Below are positions 20,287-30,799 of a stretch of DNA of 64,000 bases, piece after piece. Every line of letters starts with the position of its first letter. The first letter of the stretch is position 1. The DNA comes from Flavobacteriales bacterium (GTDB taxonomy: Bacteria; Bacteroidota; Bacteroidia; Flavobacteriales_D; Sanyastnellaceae), in the NCBI GenBank assembly GCA_027491075.1, contig JAIXWX010000033.1, positions 1-64,000 on the forward strand, read 5' to 3'. The translations under genes and the position numbers were made by a program. The notes beneath the pieces are model-generated. The model saw nothing but the letters and a program-made list of their open reading frames with translations, was not told the origin of the DNA and made no database searches.

Positions 20287-21083
20287 TCAGGGCAAGCTTG
20301 GATAAAAACCTCTTGATTTGGAAATGAGAGAGTACTAAAAACGCTTAATTGTTTTATCAAAGTTGGACTCTTCCAATGATCACCCTCAAAAAGTCTTACC
20401 ACGAGTAATCGTGGGCTGCTATTTTCGATGAAATACTCTTTAATAACACCCAACCTTTTCCACTCTTCTAAATAATTGGTTTCCTTGCTTAGATCCGAAA
20501 CGTTCGAATCGATGTACATAGAGAAAGCATTCCCTATGGCTCTATAAACACCCCTGTTCAATGGAAAAATAAAACATCCGTATGCTTGTTTCGACCCGAT
20601 ATAGTATTTAACATCTGATGGAGATTGATTTCTCTTTACCCCTAGAGCCCCAGGATCGCCACTACCACACGGATAGAATAATTCATCAAATAGAATAGGA
20701 CCGTTGTTATCTTTTATGGGAAAAAGAAGGGTGTTCTTTTCGTAGCGACATGGCATCGGGTTCGTGCTATACAAAGTGTCTTCACCGGGACGGAATAAAT
20801 AGAGTATATTCAAAAGATACATTGATCCTTTGATGGGTAAGTAACCTTCGGCATTGCATTCAACAACGACCTTATTGGGTTGGTTGCCCGGTTTAGCTTG
20901 GATATAAGAAAGTGGAATTAGATAGGATGAACTAGTGGAATCAAATGGAAAGAATACGGAATCTACTTTGAGTTGAGCATTTTTAATGGGTTTAAAATCT
21001 CCGTCATATAACGAGATACTATACTGAGAAAGAACATTCGTGGAAATATTCAGGAATAAAAACAAAAACAAAATGACTTTCAT
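20283..21083 (-). CDS. Secreted hypothetical protein
   Basis: Signal peptide MKVILFLFLFLNISTNVLSQ at the internal ATG; no family recognised. Confidence 0.65.
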   Translation of the reverse strand: MKVILFLFLFLNISTNVLSQYSISLYDGDFKPIKNAQLKVDSVFFPFDSTSSSYLIPLSYIQAKPGNQPNKVVVECNAEGYLPIKGSMYLLNILYLFRPGEDTLYSTNPMPCRYEKNTLLFPIKDNNGPILFDELFYPCGSGDPGALGVKRNQSPSDVKYYIGSKQAYGCFIFPLNRGVYRAIGNAFSMYIDSNVSDLSKETNYLEEWKRLGVIKEYFIENSSPRLLVVRLFEGDHWKSPTLIKQLSVFSTLSFPNQEVFIQACPD

Positions 21084-21130
21084 TTGAACCCTTCTTAAAG
21101 TGACCTGTAAAGCTACTAAAACAAACAAAC

Positions 21131-22174
21131 ATGAAAAAGATTCTCTTCTACTTTGGTTGCTTGCTCCTTGCTTACAACAACCCCGCCACATCACAATCGC
21201 TTGGTAATTATTTCTATAATACCACAGAAACTGCGGCATCCGATTTTCACATTCCTGTCAATTACTCTCAAGGAAATACCATACGGCTTAAAGCGGATAT
21301 ATTAATGAACGTTCCGGCTTCCTCTTACACCGCAATCTTCAGTATTTCTCAATCTGGTCAGAGTGTTCCTCTTGTTGACTCCCTCATGTCAGATCGATTG
21401 AGAGAAATAAAGCGAAACCTAGTACGATTGGGAGTTGAAGAAAAAAACATACACGTAGACGCCGTATCATCCGTTCCTATCTACTCGTATGTCCTTGAAG
21501 AAAAAAAATTCTCCAAACGAGCCATAGAAATTCCAGCTGGCTTCGAAACAAAAAAGAACATTCACATTCTTTTTAACGAGCACTCTATACTAGACAATAT
21601 CATATCAATAATGGCCCTCGAAGATGTTTACGACCTTATAAAGGTAGAATACAATGTTGGCGGATCACAAGCATTCTATGATGAACTGCGCAATGCTGCG
21701 CTTGGGGTTATTCAAACCAAATCTAAAACTTACGAGGCCTTGAACATGCACTTAGACATTGTGAACCTCGCAGACGGATTCAGTTGTATTTACCCCATGG
21801 AGCGGTATAAATCATTCACCGCCTACAACAGTGGGTCGACGATTTATGAAGTGACGGCGGCTAGGCAGAACAACATTGAAATCAACGGAGGTAGAAATAC
21901 CATCAACTTGGACAAATCAAAGTCAACTACGCCTTACTTTCTTGAAAACACAGCAAAGAAAAGCTCTATTTTCTATGACCGTATTGCGTATAATCAATTT
22001 GATAAAATCATCAATCCCGACTTCGAAGAACCCTCTATTCAGTACATGTATACGCTAGAAGTAACCTTCACTGTGATGAAAAAAACAGATCACGAGCGGC
22101 TACAAAATTTAAACAAACCCGAAACCTTACAGCCCATTGATGATAAAAAAAGAAAGAGAAAAAGAAACCAATAA
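21131..22174 (+). CDS. Secreted protein with SIMPL/DUF541-like fold
   Basis: Signal peptide; L..LGVEEKNIHVDAVSSVPIYSY...KKNIHILFNEHSILDNIISIMALEDVYDLIKVEY...FYDELRNAALGVIQTKSKTYEAL resembles SIMPL. Confidence 0.5.
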   Translation: MKKILFYFGCLLLAYNNPATSQSLGNYFYNTTETAASDFHIPVNYSQGNTIRLKADILMNVPASSYTAIFSISQSGQSVPLVDSLMSDRLREIKRNLVRLGVEEKNIHVDAVSSVPIYSYVLEEKKFSKRAIEIPAGFETKKNIHILFNEHSILDNIISIMALEDVYDLIKVEYNVGGSQAFYDELRNAALGVIQTKSKTYEALNMHLDIVNLADGFSCIYPMERYKSFTAYNSGSTIYEVTAARQNNIEINGGRNTINLDKSKSTTPYFLENTAKKSSIFYDRIAYNQFDKIINPDFEEPSIQYMYTLEVTFTVMKKTDHERLQNLNKPETLQPIDDKKRKRKRNQ

Positions 22175-22180
22175 TGAATT

Positions 22181-22213
22181 AAAAAGTGTGGAGCGATGCT
22201 CCACACTTTTTCT
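22181..22213 (+). terminator. Rho-independent terminator
   Basis: AAAAAGTGTGGAGC-GAT-GCTCCACACTTTTT followed by CTT. Confidence 0.88.
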
Positions 22214-22242
22214 TACATTCGATTACAAGAAATTAGTTCATA

Positions 22243-23130
22243 TTGAACAGGAAGAAATTCATATCAACACTTGCTCTCTTACCTCTAATACCTTCTGCAT
22301 TGAAGCTAAACGAATTGTATAGTTTATCGCATTCTTGGGATCCAACACCTGAGATGCCGCTTCTATTTCTCGGACACGGCTCACCGATGAATGCTATCGA
22401 GGAGAATGAGTTTGTTCAAGGGTTTCGTGAAATTGCCAAAAAGCTCCCCAAACCACAAGCTATTCTTTGCATTTCGGCACACTGGGAAACGAAAGGAACC
22501 TTTGTTACTGCAATGGAGAAACCCCGCACCATTCATGACTTTGGAGGTTTCCCAAAAGAACTCTTTGAGGTTCAATATCCAGCGCCGGGTAGTCCGATAT
22601 TAGCAAAGGAAGTTAAAGAAATAATGGTCCCGACCTTGGTAGGCGAAGATCTCGATTGGGGACTCGACCACGGAGCCTGGAGTGTGTTAAAGCATTTGTA
22701 CCCTCAAGCAGACGTTCCTATTATTCAAATGAGCCTAGACTATAATGCCACTCCCGATCGACATTTTGAATTGGGACGAATGCTTTCCTCTTTAAGAAAA
22801 AAAGGCATCCTCATCGTTGGAAGTGGAAATATGATCCATAATCTTCGCATGGTAGCATGGGACAAATTCCACGAGAAAGATTATGCCTACGACTGGACAA
22901 GAGAAGTTTCTATACAAATGAAAGAGTTTATGCTTAACGGAAATTTCCAAGCCTTGGTTAAATACTCCGCGAATGGAAAAAACTGGAACATGGCTATACC
23001 GACACCAGAGCACTATTTACCCCTTCTATATATTCTTGCATTGAAAGGAGATAAAGAAAAAATATCATTTTTCAACGACAAGGCCGTGGCGGGATCTCTG
23101 ACAATGACCAGTATTATGATTAGCGCTTAG
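22243..23130 (+). CDS. DODA-type extradiol aromatic ring-opening dioxygenase (YgiD-like)
   Basis: LFLGHGSPMNAIEENEFVQGFREIAKKLPKPQAILCISAHWETKGTFVTA...DHGAWSVL...GSGNMIHNLR. Confidence 0.92.
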   Translation: MNRKKFISTLALLPLIPSALKLNELYSLSHSWDPTPEMPLLFLGHGSPMNAIEENEFVQGFREIAKKLPKPQAILCISAHWETKGTFVTAMEKPRTIHDFGGFPKELFEVQYPAPGSPILAKEVKEIMVPTLVGEDLDWGLDHGAWSVLKHLYPQADVPIIQMSLDYNATPDRHFELGRMLSSLRKKGILIVGSGNMIHNLRMVAWDKFHEKDYAYDWTREVSIQMKEFMLNGNFQALVKYSANGKNWNMAIPTPEHYLPLLYILALKGDKEKISFFNDKAVAGSLTMTSIMISA

Positions 23131-24574
23131 AAACTGCGTCAAACATCAAATAAAATGAAGCGCCTTTCTGGGGCTTAGACCAAAAAAATACGTCTCCTCC
23201 TGATTGCGTCATAATATTTTTAACCATCGCCAAGCCTAGTCCCGTGCCGGTTGACTTCGTAGTAAAATTTGGAACGAAAATTTTCGATTTATCACTCACC
23301 CCAGTTCCGTTATCATTTACCCGAATGATTATTCGGTTTTTAAAACCACGTATTGCAAGATCTATTTTTCCCCTTTTATCAGAGGGTATAGCTTGAATCG
23401 CATTGGTGATAAGGTTGTTGAAGACCCGAATGGTTTGATCTCTATCCGCTGAAATCATTGCGGTTTTCAGAGCATAGATTCGGAGTTGGATGTCAACTTG
23501 TTCGTCTCTTTTAAAAATTTCTATAACATTCTTTGCCAACTCCGAAACATCAAATTCTTCGAGGTTAGACTTAGGCATTTTTGCAAAATTTGAAAACTCA
23601 TTAGCAATATGAGAGAGTGTATCAATCTGTTCACTCATGCTTACTACAAAGGCCTTCAGTCTGTTTTCAAAATCGGGAGTCTTATCGTCCCAACTTCGAA
23701 GCAAATGCTGTACACGTAGCTTCATTGGAGTAAGTGGATTCTTGATCTCGTGCGCCACTTGTTTTGCCATTTCCCTCCATGCACTTTCTCTTTCTTCTCT
23801 AGCAATAATGCTAGCCGAACGTTCTAACTCCTTTAGCATTATATTATACTCTTTCACTAGCGCTCCGATTTCATCATCGCTGTTCCATTTTAAAGGTTCG
23901 TTGGAAGTTCCAAGCTGCACGCTACGCATCTTTTCTTCCACTTCTTGAAGTGACTTTGTTATATACGTGCTCAAGAGATATGCGAGCAATGCGGCAAGCA
24001 AGAAGAGGAGAATATAACTTTGCCCAAGTTCTACTAAGAACTTAAAAATATCTTTTCCTTCAATAGCAGAATTTTCATAGACCACAGAGGTGATCGCGAT
24101 GGGTTTATTTTCGATGTCTTTGAATCGCCAATAGGCGTACGCAAAATTGCGGTCACCCACATTCTTTTTTATCACCGCTCGATCGCTCCCTGTGCTCAAT
24201 TGCTTAAGGATGGTGTAATTTACTTGATAGGGAGCTTGAAGACTGTCCATTCGATCGCTGTTTGCGGAAATCAAATAATTGCCGCTTAAATCATACATCA
24301 CAATGAACAAGTCATGAACATCGCTCAACTCGCACACCTTATCGCTAAATGCATATAGAAGAGAATCAGAACTTAAATATCCGCCGTGTTGGTTTAGGAA
24401 GTAGTCAAGAGATGCCTTTACTGCGCGCTCCTTTCTTTCAAGACGTTGCTCGTTGTACTTCTCACTTTGTTCGTAATGATCATAGAGTGCGATACCGCCT
24501 GTAACAAGGAAGCTGACCAAAATAATAGCCAACATAGATAGATAAATCCTTGTGCGAAGGGTAAAGCGAAACAT
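23120..24574 (-). CDS. Sensor histidine kinase, HAMP + HisKA + HATPase
   Basis: Two TM segments, WREMAKQVAHEIKNPLTPMKL H-box, NNLITNAIQAIP N-box, DNGTGV, GTGLGLAM. Confidence 0.93.
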   Translation of the reverse strand: MFRFTLRTRIYLSMLAIILVSFLVTGGIALYDHYEQSEKYNEQRLERKERAVKASLDYFLNQHGGYLSSDSLLYAFSDKVCELSDVHDLFIVMYDLSGNYLISANSDRMDSLQAPYQVNYTILKQLSTGSDRAVIKKNVGDRNFAYAYWRFKDIENKPIAITSVVYENSAIEGKDIFKFLVELGQSYILLFLLAALLAYLLSTYITKSLQEVEEKMRSVQLGTSNEPLKWNSDDEIGALVKEYNIMLKELERSASIIAREERESAWREMAKQVAHEIKNPLTPMKLRVQHLLRSWDDKTPDFENRLKAFVVSMSEQIDTLSHIANEFSNFAKMPKSNLEEFDVSELAKNVIEIFKRDEQVDIQLRIYALKTAMISADRDQTIRVFNNLITNAIQAIPSDKRGKIDLAIRGFKNRIIIRVNDNGTGVSDKSKIFVPNFTTKSTGTGLGLAMVKNIMTQSGGDVFFWSKPQKGASFYLMFDAVSKR

Positions 24575-24640
24575 GATTCAAAGGTCGCAAATTTCGAGCC
24601 ACCTAAGGTATGAATTCCAATAAATGAAGAAGGACGAAGA

Positions 24641-25513
24641 TTAGCCGTTTAAGGCATCAGCACCCGCAACGATCTCGAGGATTTCGTTGGTAATTGCCGC
24701 CTGACGCGCTTTGTTATAATTGATCTTCAGCTCTTTTACCAAGGCGCCTGCATTGTCTGTTGCCTTGTGCATTGCGGTCATTCGAGCACCGTGCTCTGCA
24801 GCATTGCTGTCCAGCAAGGCTTTGAATAGTTGAATCTTCAATGATCTTGGGATAAGATCCTCAAGGATTTGTTCTTTGGTCGGTTCATAGATGTATTCCA
24901 CCTTGGAGGCAGAGGCTCCACCTGTTTGGACCACTGGCAGATACTGTTCTAACTTCACTTGCTGCATTGCAGCGTTTTTAAAGCTATTGTATGCAATCAC
25001 CACCTTATCAAATTTGCCTTTGGCAAATTGATTCATGATTTCGTTAGCAATTTTCGATACGTTTTCAAAAGTCAACTTATCGAAAATGGTGTATGGCGTT
25101 TCTCCAAAACCATCTGTGTAGTGCATATTTGTTTTGCGATATACATCAGCGGCTTTCTTTCCAAGAGACAATACCTTTACGTTGGCGCCAGCATATTGCG
25201 TGCGCAACGAATTTCTTAGCTCTTTCAATACGTTATTGTTGAAGCCACCACAGAGACCTCTGTTGGATGTGATGGCCACAACAAGAACGTTTTTCACATC
25301 TGATTCACGGCTGTAAACACCTTCACTCGCGTCGAGCGTTGAGCTCACGTTTGAAAGAATTTCTTGAAGCTTCTCAGAGTAAGGGCGCATGCGAGTTACA
25401 GCATCCTGTGCACGCTTAAGTTTGGCGGCAGACACCATTTTCATGGCAGAAGTAATCTGCATGGTGGAGTTTACCGAAGCAATTCTTATTCGTATTTCTT
25501 TCAGGTTTGCCAT
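24641..25513 (-). CDS. atpG: ATP synthase F1 subunit gamma
   Basis: MANLKEIRIRIASVNSTMQITSAMKMVSAAKLKRAQ; C-terminal NKARQAAITNEILEIVAGA. Confidence 0.97.
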   Translation of the reverse strand: MANLKEIRIRIASVNSTMQITSAMKMVSAAKLKRAQDAVTRMRPYSEKLQEILSNVSSTLDASEGVYSRESDVKNVLVVAITSNRGLCGGFNNNVLKELRNSLRTQYAGANVKVLSLGKKAADVYRKTNMHYTDGFGETPYTIFDKLTFENVSKIANEIMNQFAKGKFDKVVIAYNSFKNAAMQQVKLEQYLPVVQTGGASASKVEYIYEPTKEQILEDLIPRSLKIQLFKALLDSNAAEHGARMTAMHKATDNAGALVKELKINYNKARQAAITNEILEIVAGADALNG

Positions 25514-25534
25514 GTCGCCTTTGCCCCTTTGATA

Positions 25535-27112
25535 TTATTTGTACTTAGCAGTCATTTCTTTAGCCACGCTCTCTAGCGTATTGGTGATTTCGTCAGTCAA
25601 CTGACCTGCACGAAGTCCATCCAAAACATTGCGGTGTTTCATATCCATTACCATTAAGAAATCTTCCTCGAAAGCCTTAATCTTATCTACTGGTACCTTT
25701 GACAAAAGGCCCTTTGTACCAAGATAGATAATTGCGATTTGCTTTTCTACCGACATCGGATTATTCTGCCCTTGCTTAAGGATTTCCAAGTTACGCTTTC
25801 CTTTTTCGATAACGAATTTGGTTGCTTCATCGAGGTCAGATCCAAACTTTGCAAACGCTTCCAATTCGCGGTATTGCGCTTGGTCGAGTTTCAATGTACC
25901 AGCTACCTTCTTCATCGATTTGATCTGAGCAGATCCACCCACGCGGCTAACGCTGATACCTACGTTGATCGCAGGACGAATACCGGCGTTGAAAAGGTTC
26001 GATTCAAGGAATATTTGACCGTCTGTGATCGAAATAACGTTTGTCGGAATATACGCAGATACGTCTCCTGCTTGTGTCTCGATAATTGGAAGAGCAGTCA
26101 AAGAACCACCCCCTTTCACCTTTCCTTGCAGGCTCGCTGGTAAGTCATTCATCTTCTCCGCAACACTCTGTGTCGCATTCACTTTCGCAGCTCTTTCTAG
26201 AAGTCTGCTGTGCAAGTAGAATACGTCTCCAGGGTATGCTTCACGTCCTGGAGGGCGACGAAGAAGAAGTGATACCTCGCGGTAAGCAACTGCTTGTTTT
26301 GATAAGTCATCATAAACAATCAATGCTGGACGTCCCGTGTCACGAAAATATTCTCCAATAGCACAACCTGCGAAAGGAGCATAGAACTGAAGTGGAGCCG
26401 GCTCAGAAGCAGTAGCAGCTACTACAACTGTATAAGCCATTGCACCCGCATCTTCCAAAGTTTTAACTGTTCCTGCTACAGTAGAACCCTTTTGACCAAT
26501 AGCGACATATATACAGAATACAGGTTCGCCTTTATCATAGAATTCTTTTTGGTTAATGATCGTATCGATCGCAACAGTAGTTTTTCCTGTTTGACGGTCG
26601 CCGATGATCAACTCACGCTGACCCCTACCGATTGGAATCATCGCGTCAATAGCCTTGATACCCGTTTGAAGAGGTTCATTTACTGGTTGACGATAAATGA
26701 CCCCAGGAGCTTTGCGCTCTAGAGGCATTTCATACAAGTCACCATTTATAGGACCTTTACCATCGATGGGTTCACCTAGCGTATTTACAACACGACCGAG
26801 CATTCCCTCACCTGCGCGAATGGATGCGATACGGTTTGTACGTTTTACAGTAGAACCTTCCTTCAACTCGCCCGAGGGCCCGAGTAATACGGCACCAACG
26901 TTATCTTCTTCTAGGTTAAGCGCGATACCACGCACACCATTCTCGAACTCGATCAACTCACCAGATTGCACATTCGACAATCCGTAGATACGAGCGATAC
27001 CATCACCCACTTGGAGGATGGAGCCCACTTCTTGGAGTTCGGCTTCTGATTTGAAACCGGCCAGTTGCTCACGCAAGATGGCTGATACTTCTGCAGGTTT
27101 AACTTCTGCCAT
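25535..27112 (-). CDS. atpA: ATP synthase F1 subunit alpha
   Basis: [47 protein letters not shown]; 525 aa. Confidence 0.98.
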   Translation of the reverse strand: MAEVKPAEVSAILREQLAGFKSEAELQEVGSILQVGDGIARIYGLSNVQSGELIEFENGVRGIALNLEEDNVGAVLLGPSGELKEGSTVKRTNRIASIRAGEGMLGRVVNTLGEPIDGKGPINGDLYEMPLERKAPGVIYRQPVNEPLQTGIKAIDAMIPIGRGQRELIIGDRQTGKTTVAIDTIINQKEFYDKGEPVFCIYVAIGQKGSTVAGTVKTLEDAGAMAYTVVVAATASEPAPLQFYAPFAGCAIGEYFRDTGRPALIVYDDLSKQAVAYREVSLLLRRPPGREAYPGDVFYLHSRLLERAAKVNATQSVAEKMNDLPASLQGKVKGGGSLTALPIIETQAGDVSAYIPTNVISITDGQIFLESNLFNAGIRPAINVGISVSRVGGSAQIKSMKKVAGTLKLDQAQYRELEAFAKFGSDLDEATKFVIEKGKRNLEILKQGQNNPMSVEKQIAIIYLGTKGLLSKVPVDKIKAFEEDFLMVMDMKHRNVLDGLRAGQLTDEITNTLESVAKEMTAKYK

Positions 27113-27147
27113 GGTCAGAATAATTTTTTATGTATAAAAGCCGGAAT

Positions 27148-27708
27148 TTAAAATCCCGGGATGAAGAGATTCTTTTCGAATTCTCTTCTTAAACTCTTTA
27201 TTTCACCAGAAACGGAGGCATCTACTTGTTGATCTCCCACTTTAAGGATGAAACCACCAATTAGATCTTCGTTCACAAGCTCGTCCAACTCTATGCTTTT
27301 TCCACCCGCGAGTTTCGTGGCGAGATCAGAAATGATAGAACGTGACTGGCTATCTAAAACAGAGGCACTTACTACATGCGCGGTAATTACTTTCTTGTAC
27401 TCTTTCACTTGTTCAACAAAAGAGGCAGAAATTTCACCCAGCATACTTTCTCTTCCCTTATTAGTAAGAAGGCGAATAAAAGCACCTGTAATCTCATTCA
27501 CTTGAGAACTAAAAAGCATGTCCAATACCTTATTCTTCGTATCCGGTTTAATGACCGGACTAGAAAGCATTACTTTCAAATCTCTGCTTCCTTTTATGGT
27601 GTTTGCAACGAGCTGCATGTCATTATAGACATCATCCAGCTTTTGCTTTTCCAAACTGAGGATCAGCAGGGACTTCGCGTATCGGGTAGCTATTCTAACT
27701 CCTTTCAT
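27148..27708 (-). CDS. atpH: ATP synthase F1 subunit delta
   Basis: ATRYAKSLLILSLEKQKLDDVYNDM...LDELVNEDLIGGFILKVGDQQVDASVSGEIKSLRREF. Confidence 0.94.
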   Translation of the reverse strand: MKGVRIATRYAKSLLILSLEKQKLDDVYNDMQLVANTIKGSRDLKVMLSSPVIKPDTKNKVLDMLFSSQVNEITGAFIRLLTNKGRESMLGEISASFVEQVKEYKKVITAHVVSASVLDSQSRSIISDLATKLAGGKSIELDELVNEDLIGGFILKVGDQQVDASVSGEIKSLRREFEKNLFIPGF

Positions 27709-27712
27709 GATC

Positions 27713-28210
27713 TTAGTTAGCGCTGATATCAGCAGCCATTGCTTGGTTCAATGCTTTTTGCTTATCAGAGTCGGAGAGTTTCTCTCTCACCAATTTCTCT
27801 GCAATATCAATAGAAAGAGTAGCTACGCTGTTTTTAAGTTCAGTGATAGCTGCTTTCTTTTGAGTTTCGATTTCTGCTTTGGCGGCAGCAATCATACGAT
27901 CAGCGTCGGCTTGTGTTTTGGCGACTGCTTCAGCGCGCAGCTTCTCAGCCACTGCTTTTGCGTCTTTGAGGATTTGATCCCTTTCTTCGCGCGCCTCTTT
28001 GAGCAGTTGCTCATTGCCAGCTTGCAACTTCTGCATTTCCAAACGTGCGCGGTCCGCTTCATTTAAAGCGTTGGCAATACCCTCTTCACGCTCTTTAAGA
28101 GACTGAACGATGGGCTTCCAAGCGAATTTGGAGAGCAAAAACAAAACGATAAGGAACGATATACTCGCCCAAAAAACTGTACCTACTGATACACTAAGCA
28201 AACCTTCCAT
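27713..28210 (-). CDS. atpF: ATP synthase F0 subunit b
   Basis: One TM plus long coiled coil: FLLSKFAWKPIVQSLKEREEGIANALNEADRARLEMQKL. Confidence 0.95.
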   Translation of the reverse strand: MEGLLSVSVGTVFWASISFLIVLFLLSKFAWKPIVQSLKEREEGIANALNEADRARLEMQKLQAGNEQLLKEAREERDQILKDAKAVAEKLRAEAVAKTQADADRMIAAAKAEIETQKKAAITELKNSVATLSIDIAEKLVREKLSDSDKQKALNQAMAADISAN

Positions 28211-28246
28211 TTCCTGAGGTTTTCTTTGTTAAAATAGACGTTTCGA

Positions 28247-28492
28247 TTATCCTAGAGCTACGAGCAAGCACACGATCACTGCGAAAAGAGCAACACCTTC
28301 TACAAGTGCAGCAGCTACGATCATGTTAGCACGGAGGTCTCCGGTTGATTCAGGCTGACGAGCCATAGACTCGAGCGCAGTGCCACCGATACGGCCTACA
28401 CCGATACCAGCACCTACTGCAGCTAGACCTGCACCGATACCTGCTAAACCTTGGTTCATCATTGTGTCCAAAAGAACTGTAAGGAATTCCAT
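28247..28492 (-). CDS. atpE: ATP synthase F0 subunit c
   Basis: 81 aa; GAGLAAVGAGIGVGRIGGTALESMARQPE...AAALVEGVALFAVIVCLL. Confidence 0.96.
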   Translation of the reverse strand: MEFLTVLLDTMMNQGLAGIGAGLAAVGAGIGVGRIGGTALESMARQPESTGDLRANMIVAAALVEGVALFAVIVCLLVALG

Positions 28493-28522
28493 TGTGTTAT
28501 GGTTTTAATTATTGCGTTTTAA

Positions 28523-29749
28523 TTAATGATGTGCTTCTTCGTGATGATGTTCCTGCGTAGCATCTCCAAAATAAAGGGCCGCAAGCAACGTAAATACGTA
28601 AGCCTGCAGGAATGCTACTAAAAGTTCTATAAAGAACATGAACACCATGAAAATTACTGCCCCAATTCCCACGCTATATCCAGCCACTGCACTGCTCTGT
28701 CCAAACAACAATACCAGACCAACAAAGGCCAGGATGATAATGTGACCTGCGGTGATATTGGCAGTAAGACGTATCATCAATACAGTAGGCTTGATGAATA
28801 TGCTGAGAATTTCAATAGGAACAAGGATGAGTTTAATTCCAAACGGAATACCTGGAGGCCAGAATATGTGTCCCCAATAATGGCCGTTTCCAGAAAAAGA
28901 TGTGATCACAAAAACAATCATTGCAAGTACCAAAGTGATACTCATCGTTCCTGTTATGTTGAATCCTCCTAAGAAAGGAATTAGACCCAACAGATTACAC
29001 ATCCAAATAAAGAAGAAAACGGTCAGCAAGAAAGGAACGTAACGATCTGCCTTTTTCTTTCCAATGGAGGGAACTGCAACTTCATTTCTTACGAAAAGAA
29101 TAAATGGCTCTAACAAGTTCTGTAAACCTTTGGGAGCTTGACCCTTTCTCTGCTTGTAGGTTTTTGCCACATTCAGAAATATGATCACCATCAATACTAG
29201 AATGAAGAGCATTCCAGCTACAGACTTGGTGATACTAAAGTCCAGTGCTTTGTGACCATGAGCGGCATGAGTGTCTTCCACAGGAGCAGTTACTACAGCT
29301 AAACTATCCGTTGCATGCGCCGAGCTGTCCACTAGGACTTCGTGACCTACTTGCGCATAGGCCAATGGCTCGTGATGGGCCTGCTCTCCTTCAGAAATGT
29401 AGATTATTTCGTGATGATTCTCATAAGTAGTACCGCTTGATGCTGTGTACGGCTTGAATTGCAACTCACCGTGAGCATCGAACCCATTCCAAAAGTTGCT
29501 AGACATAAACATGTCCAAATGTCCATGGTTATAAATAATAACAGGAAGGGGAATGTAAATACGTCCAACAATATGAATTTGATGTGCATCCGAGATATGG
29601 TGCATGATCATATCTCCCGGGCGGAACTTTTCTTCTCCGGCATGATCAGTACCGCTTGCAACGGCTACAGTCGTACCGAAAACAGACAACAAGCAAATAA
29701 CGAATGTTTTTGCAATGTTGGTTTTAAAATTTTCAAGCAGATTTGGCAT
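28523..29749 (-). CDS. atpB: ATP synthase F0 subunit a with long His-rich N-terminal extension
   Basis: LIPIEILSIFIKPTVLMIRLTANITAGHIII; 408 aa with signal-like N-terminus and about 170 residues before the core. Confidence 0.95.
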   Translation of the reverse strand: MPNLLENFKTNIAKTFVICLLSVFGTTVAVASGTDHAGEEKFRPGDMIMHHISDAHQIHIVGRIYIPLPVIIYNHGHLDMFMSSNFWNGFDAHGELQFKPYTASSGTTYENHHEIIYISEGEQAHHEPLAYAQVGHEVLVDSSAHATDSLAVVTAPVEDTHAAHGHKALDFSITKSVAGMLFILVLMVIIFLNVAKTYKQRKGQAPKGLQNLLEPFILFVRNEVAVPSIGKKKADRYVPFLLTVFFFIWMCNLLGLIPFLGGFNITGTMSITLVLAMIVFVITSFSGNGHYWGHIFWPPGIPFGIKLILVPIEILSIFIKPTVLMIRLTANITAGHIIILAFVGLVLLFGQSSAVAGYSVGIGAVIFMVFMFFIELLVAFLQAYVFTLLAALYFGDATQEHHHEEAHH

Positions 29750-29777
29750 AGCTCTTTACCCCTTTGAAAATGCGCGG

Positions 29778-29785
29778 CAAAAGTA
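29778..29785 (-). promoter_or_regulatory. Putative -7 box of the atpBEFHAG operon
   Basis: Minus strand TACTTTTG, about 29 nt upstream of the atpB start; no clear -33 TTG seen. Confidence 0.45.
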
Positions 29786-30007
29786 GGCACGTAATTGATA
29801 GAAAAAAGCATAACGTTAAAAAAATCTTTATTTTTCATAAAAAACCTTTACCAGACAAGGGATTGGAGATAAAAAAAACATATTAACCGCATGTTCATTC
29901 ATGGAATCAGGCAGCCGCCCACTCGAATTGGTATCCACTGGTGTAAGAGTTCTTTGATTGAACCAAGGGCTTTAGGCTACCTTTACAGCATTATTTAGGA
30001 AAATATA

Positions 30008-30799
30008 ATGAGAACGAACCATGACATTGATTACCGCATTTTCGGAGAAGAAATGCAGTGTGTAGAAATTGAACTCGATCCACAGGAAACCGTTATTGCT
30101 GAGTCCGGCGCCTTCATGTACATGACCGATGGCGTACAAATGGCCACCATTTTTGGGGATGGTAGCAAATCCAACGGAGGATTTTTCGATAAGCTACTTG
30201 GCGCGGGTAAACGACTTTTAACGGGAGAAAGTCTATTCATGACTGCGTTTACTCATCAGGCCGCAGGAAAGGCAAAAGTCGCTTTTGCTTCTCCGTACCC
30301 CGGAAAAATCATCCCTTTGGACTTATCCCTTTTGGGAGGCAAAATCGTTTGTCAAAAAGATAGTTTCCTTTGCGCAGCAAAAGGGGTTTCCGTTGGCATA
30401 GAATGGCAGCGAAAGCTCGGCACGGGACTTTTTGGAGGTGAAGGCTTTATCATGCAAAAAATCGAAGGTGATGGACTAGCCTTTTGCCATGCGGGCGGAC
30501 ATATCATCGAGCGGGAATTGCAACCTGGTGAAACATTGAGAATCGACACGGGATGCGTTGTTGCATTCACTAGAGAGGTGGATTTTGATGTTCAATTCAT
30601 CGGAGGAATTCGAAATACTTTCTTTGGCGGTGAAGGAGTTTTCTTCGCCGTGTTAAAAGGGCCTGGAAAAGTATGGTTACAAACCCTGCCTATTTCCCGA
30701 TTGGCTTCTCGAGTGCTTTCGTATGGCACAGGAGCTAGAAAAGAAGAAGGAAGCATATTGGGTGGATTGGGCAACTTGCTCGACGGCGATGGTCGATAA
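30008..30799 (+). CDS. TIGR00266/AIM24 family protein
   Basis: DIDYRIFGEEMQCVEIELDPQETVIAESGAFMYM...GGEGVFFAVLKGPGKVWLQTLPISRLA. Confidence 0.92.
   Translation: MRTNHDIDYRIFGEEMQCVEIELDPQETVIAESGAFMYMTDGVQMATIFGDGSKSNGGFFDKLLGAGKRLLTGESLFMTAFTHQAAGKAKVAFASPYPGKIIPLDLSLLGGKIVCQKDSFLCAAKGVSVGIEWQRKLGTGLFGGEGFIMQKIEGDGLAFCHAGGHIIERELQPGETLRIDTGCVVAFTREVDFDVQFIGGIRNTFFGGEGVFFAVLKGPGKVWLQTLPISRLASRVLSYGTGARKEEGSILGGLGNLLDGDGR

Noticed and set aside
23120-24574. Histidine kinase as part of a two-component system at this locus
   Set aside because: No response regulator is adjacent; neighbours are a dioxygenase gene and the ATP synthase operon.
25739-27000. Long plus-strand ORFs opposite atpA (for example 25739-26143)
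   Set aside because: Antisense to a highly conserved gene; no recognisable protein features.
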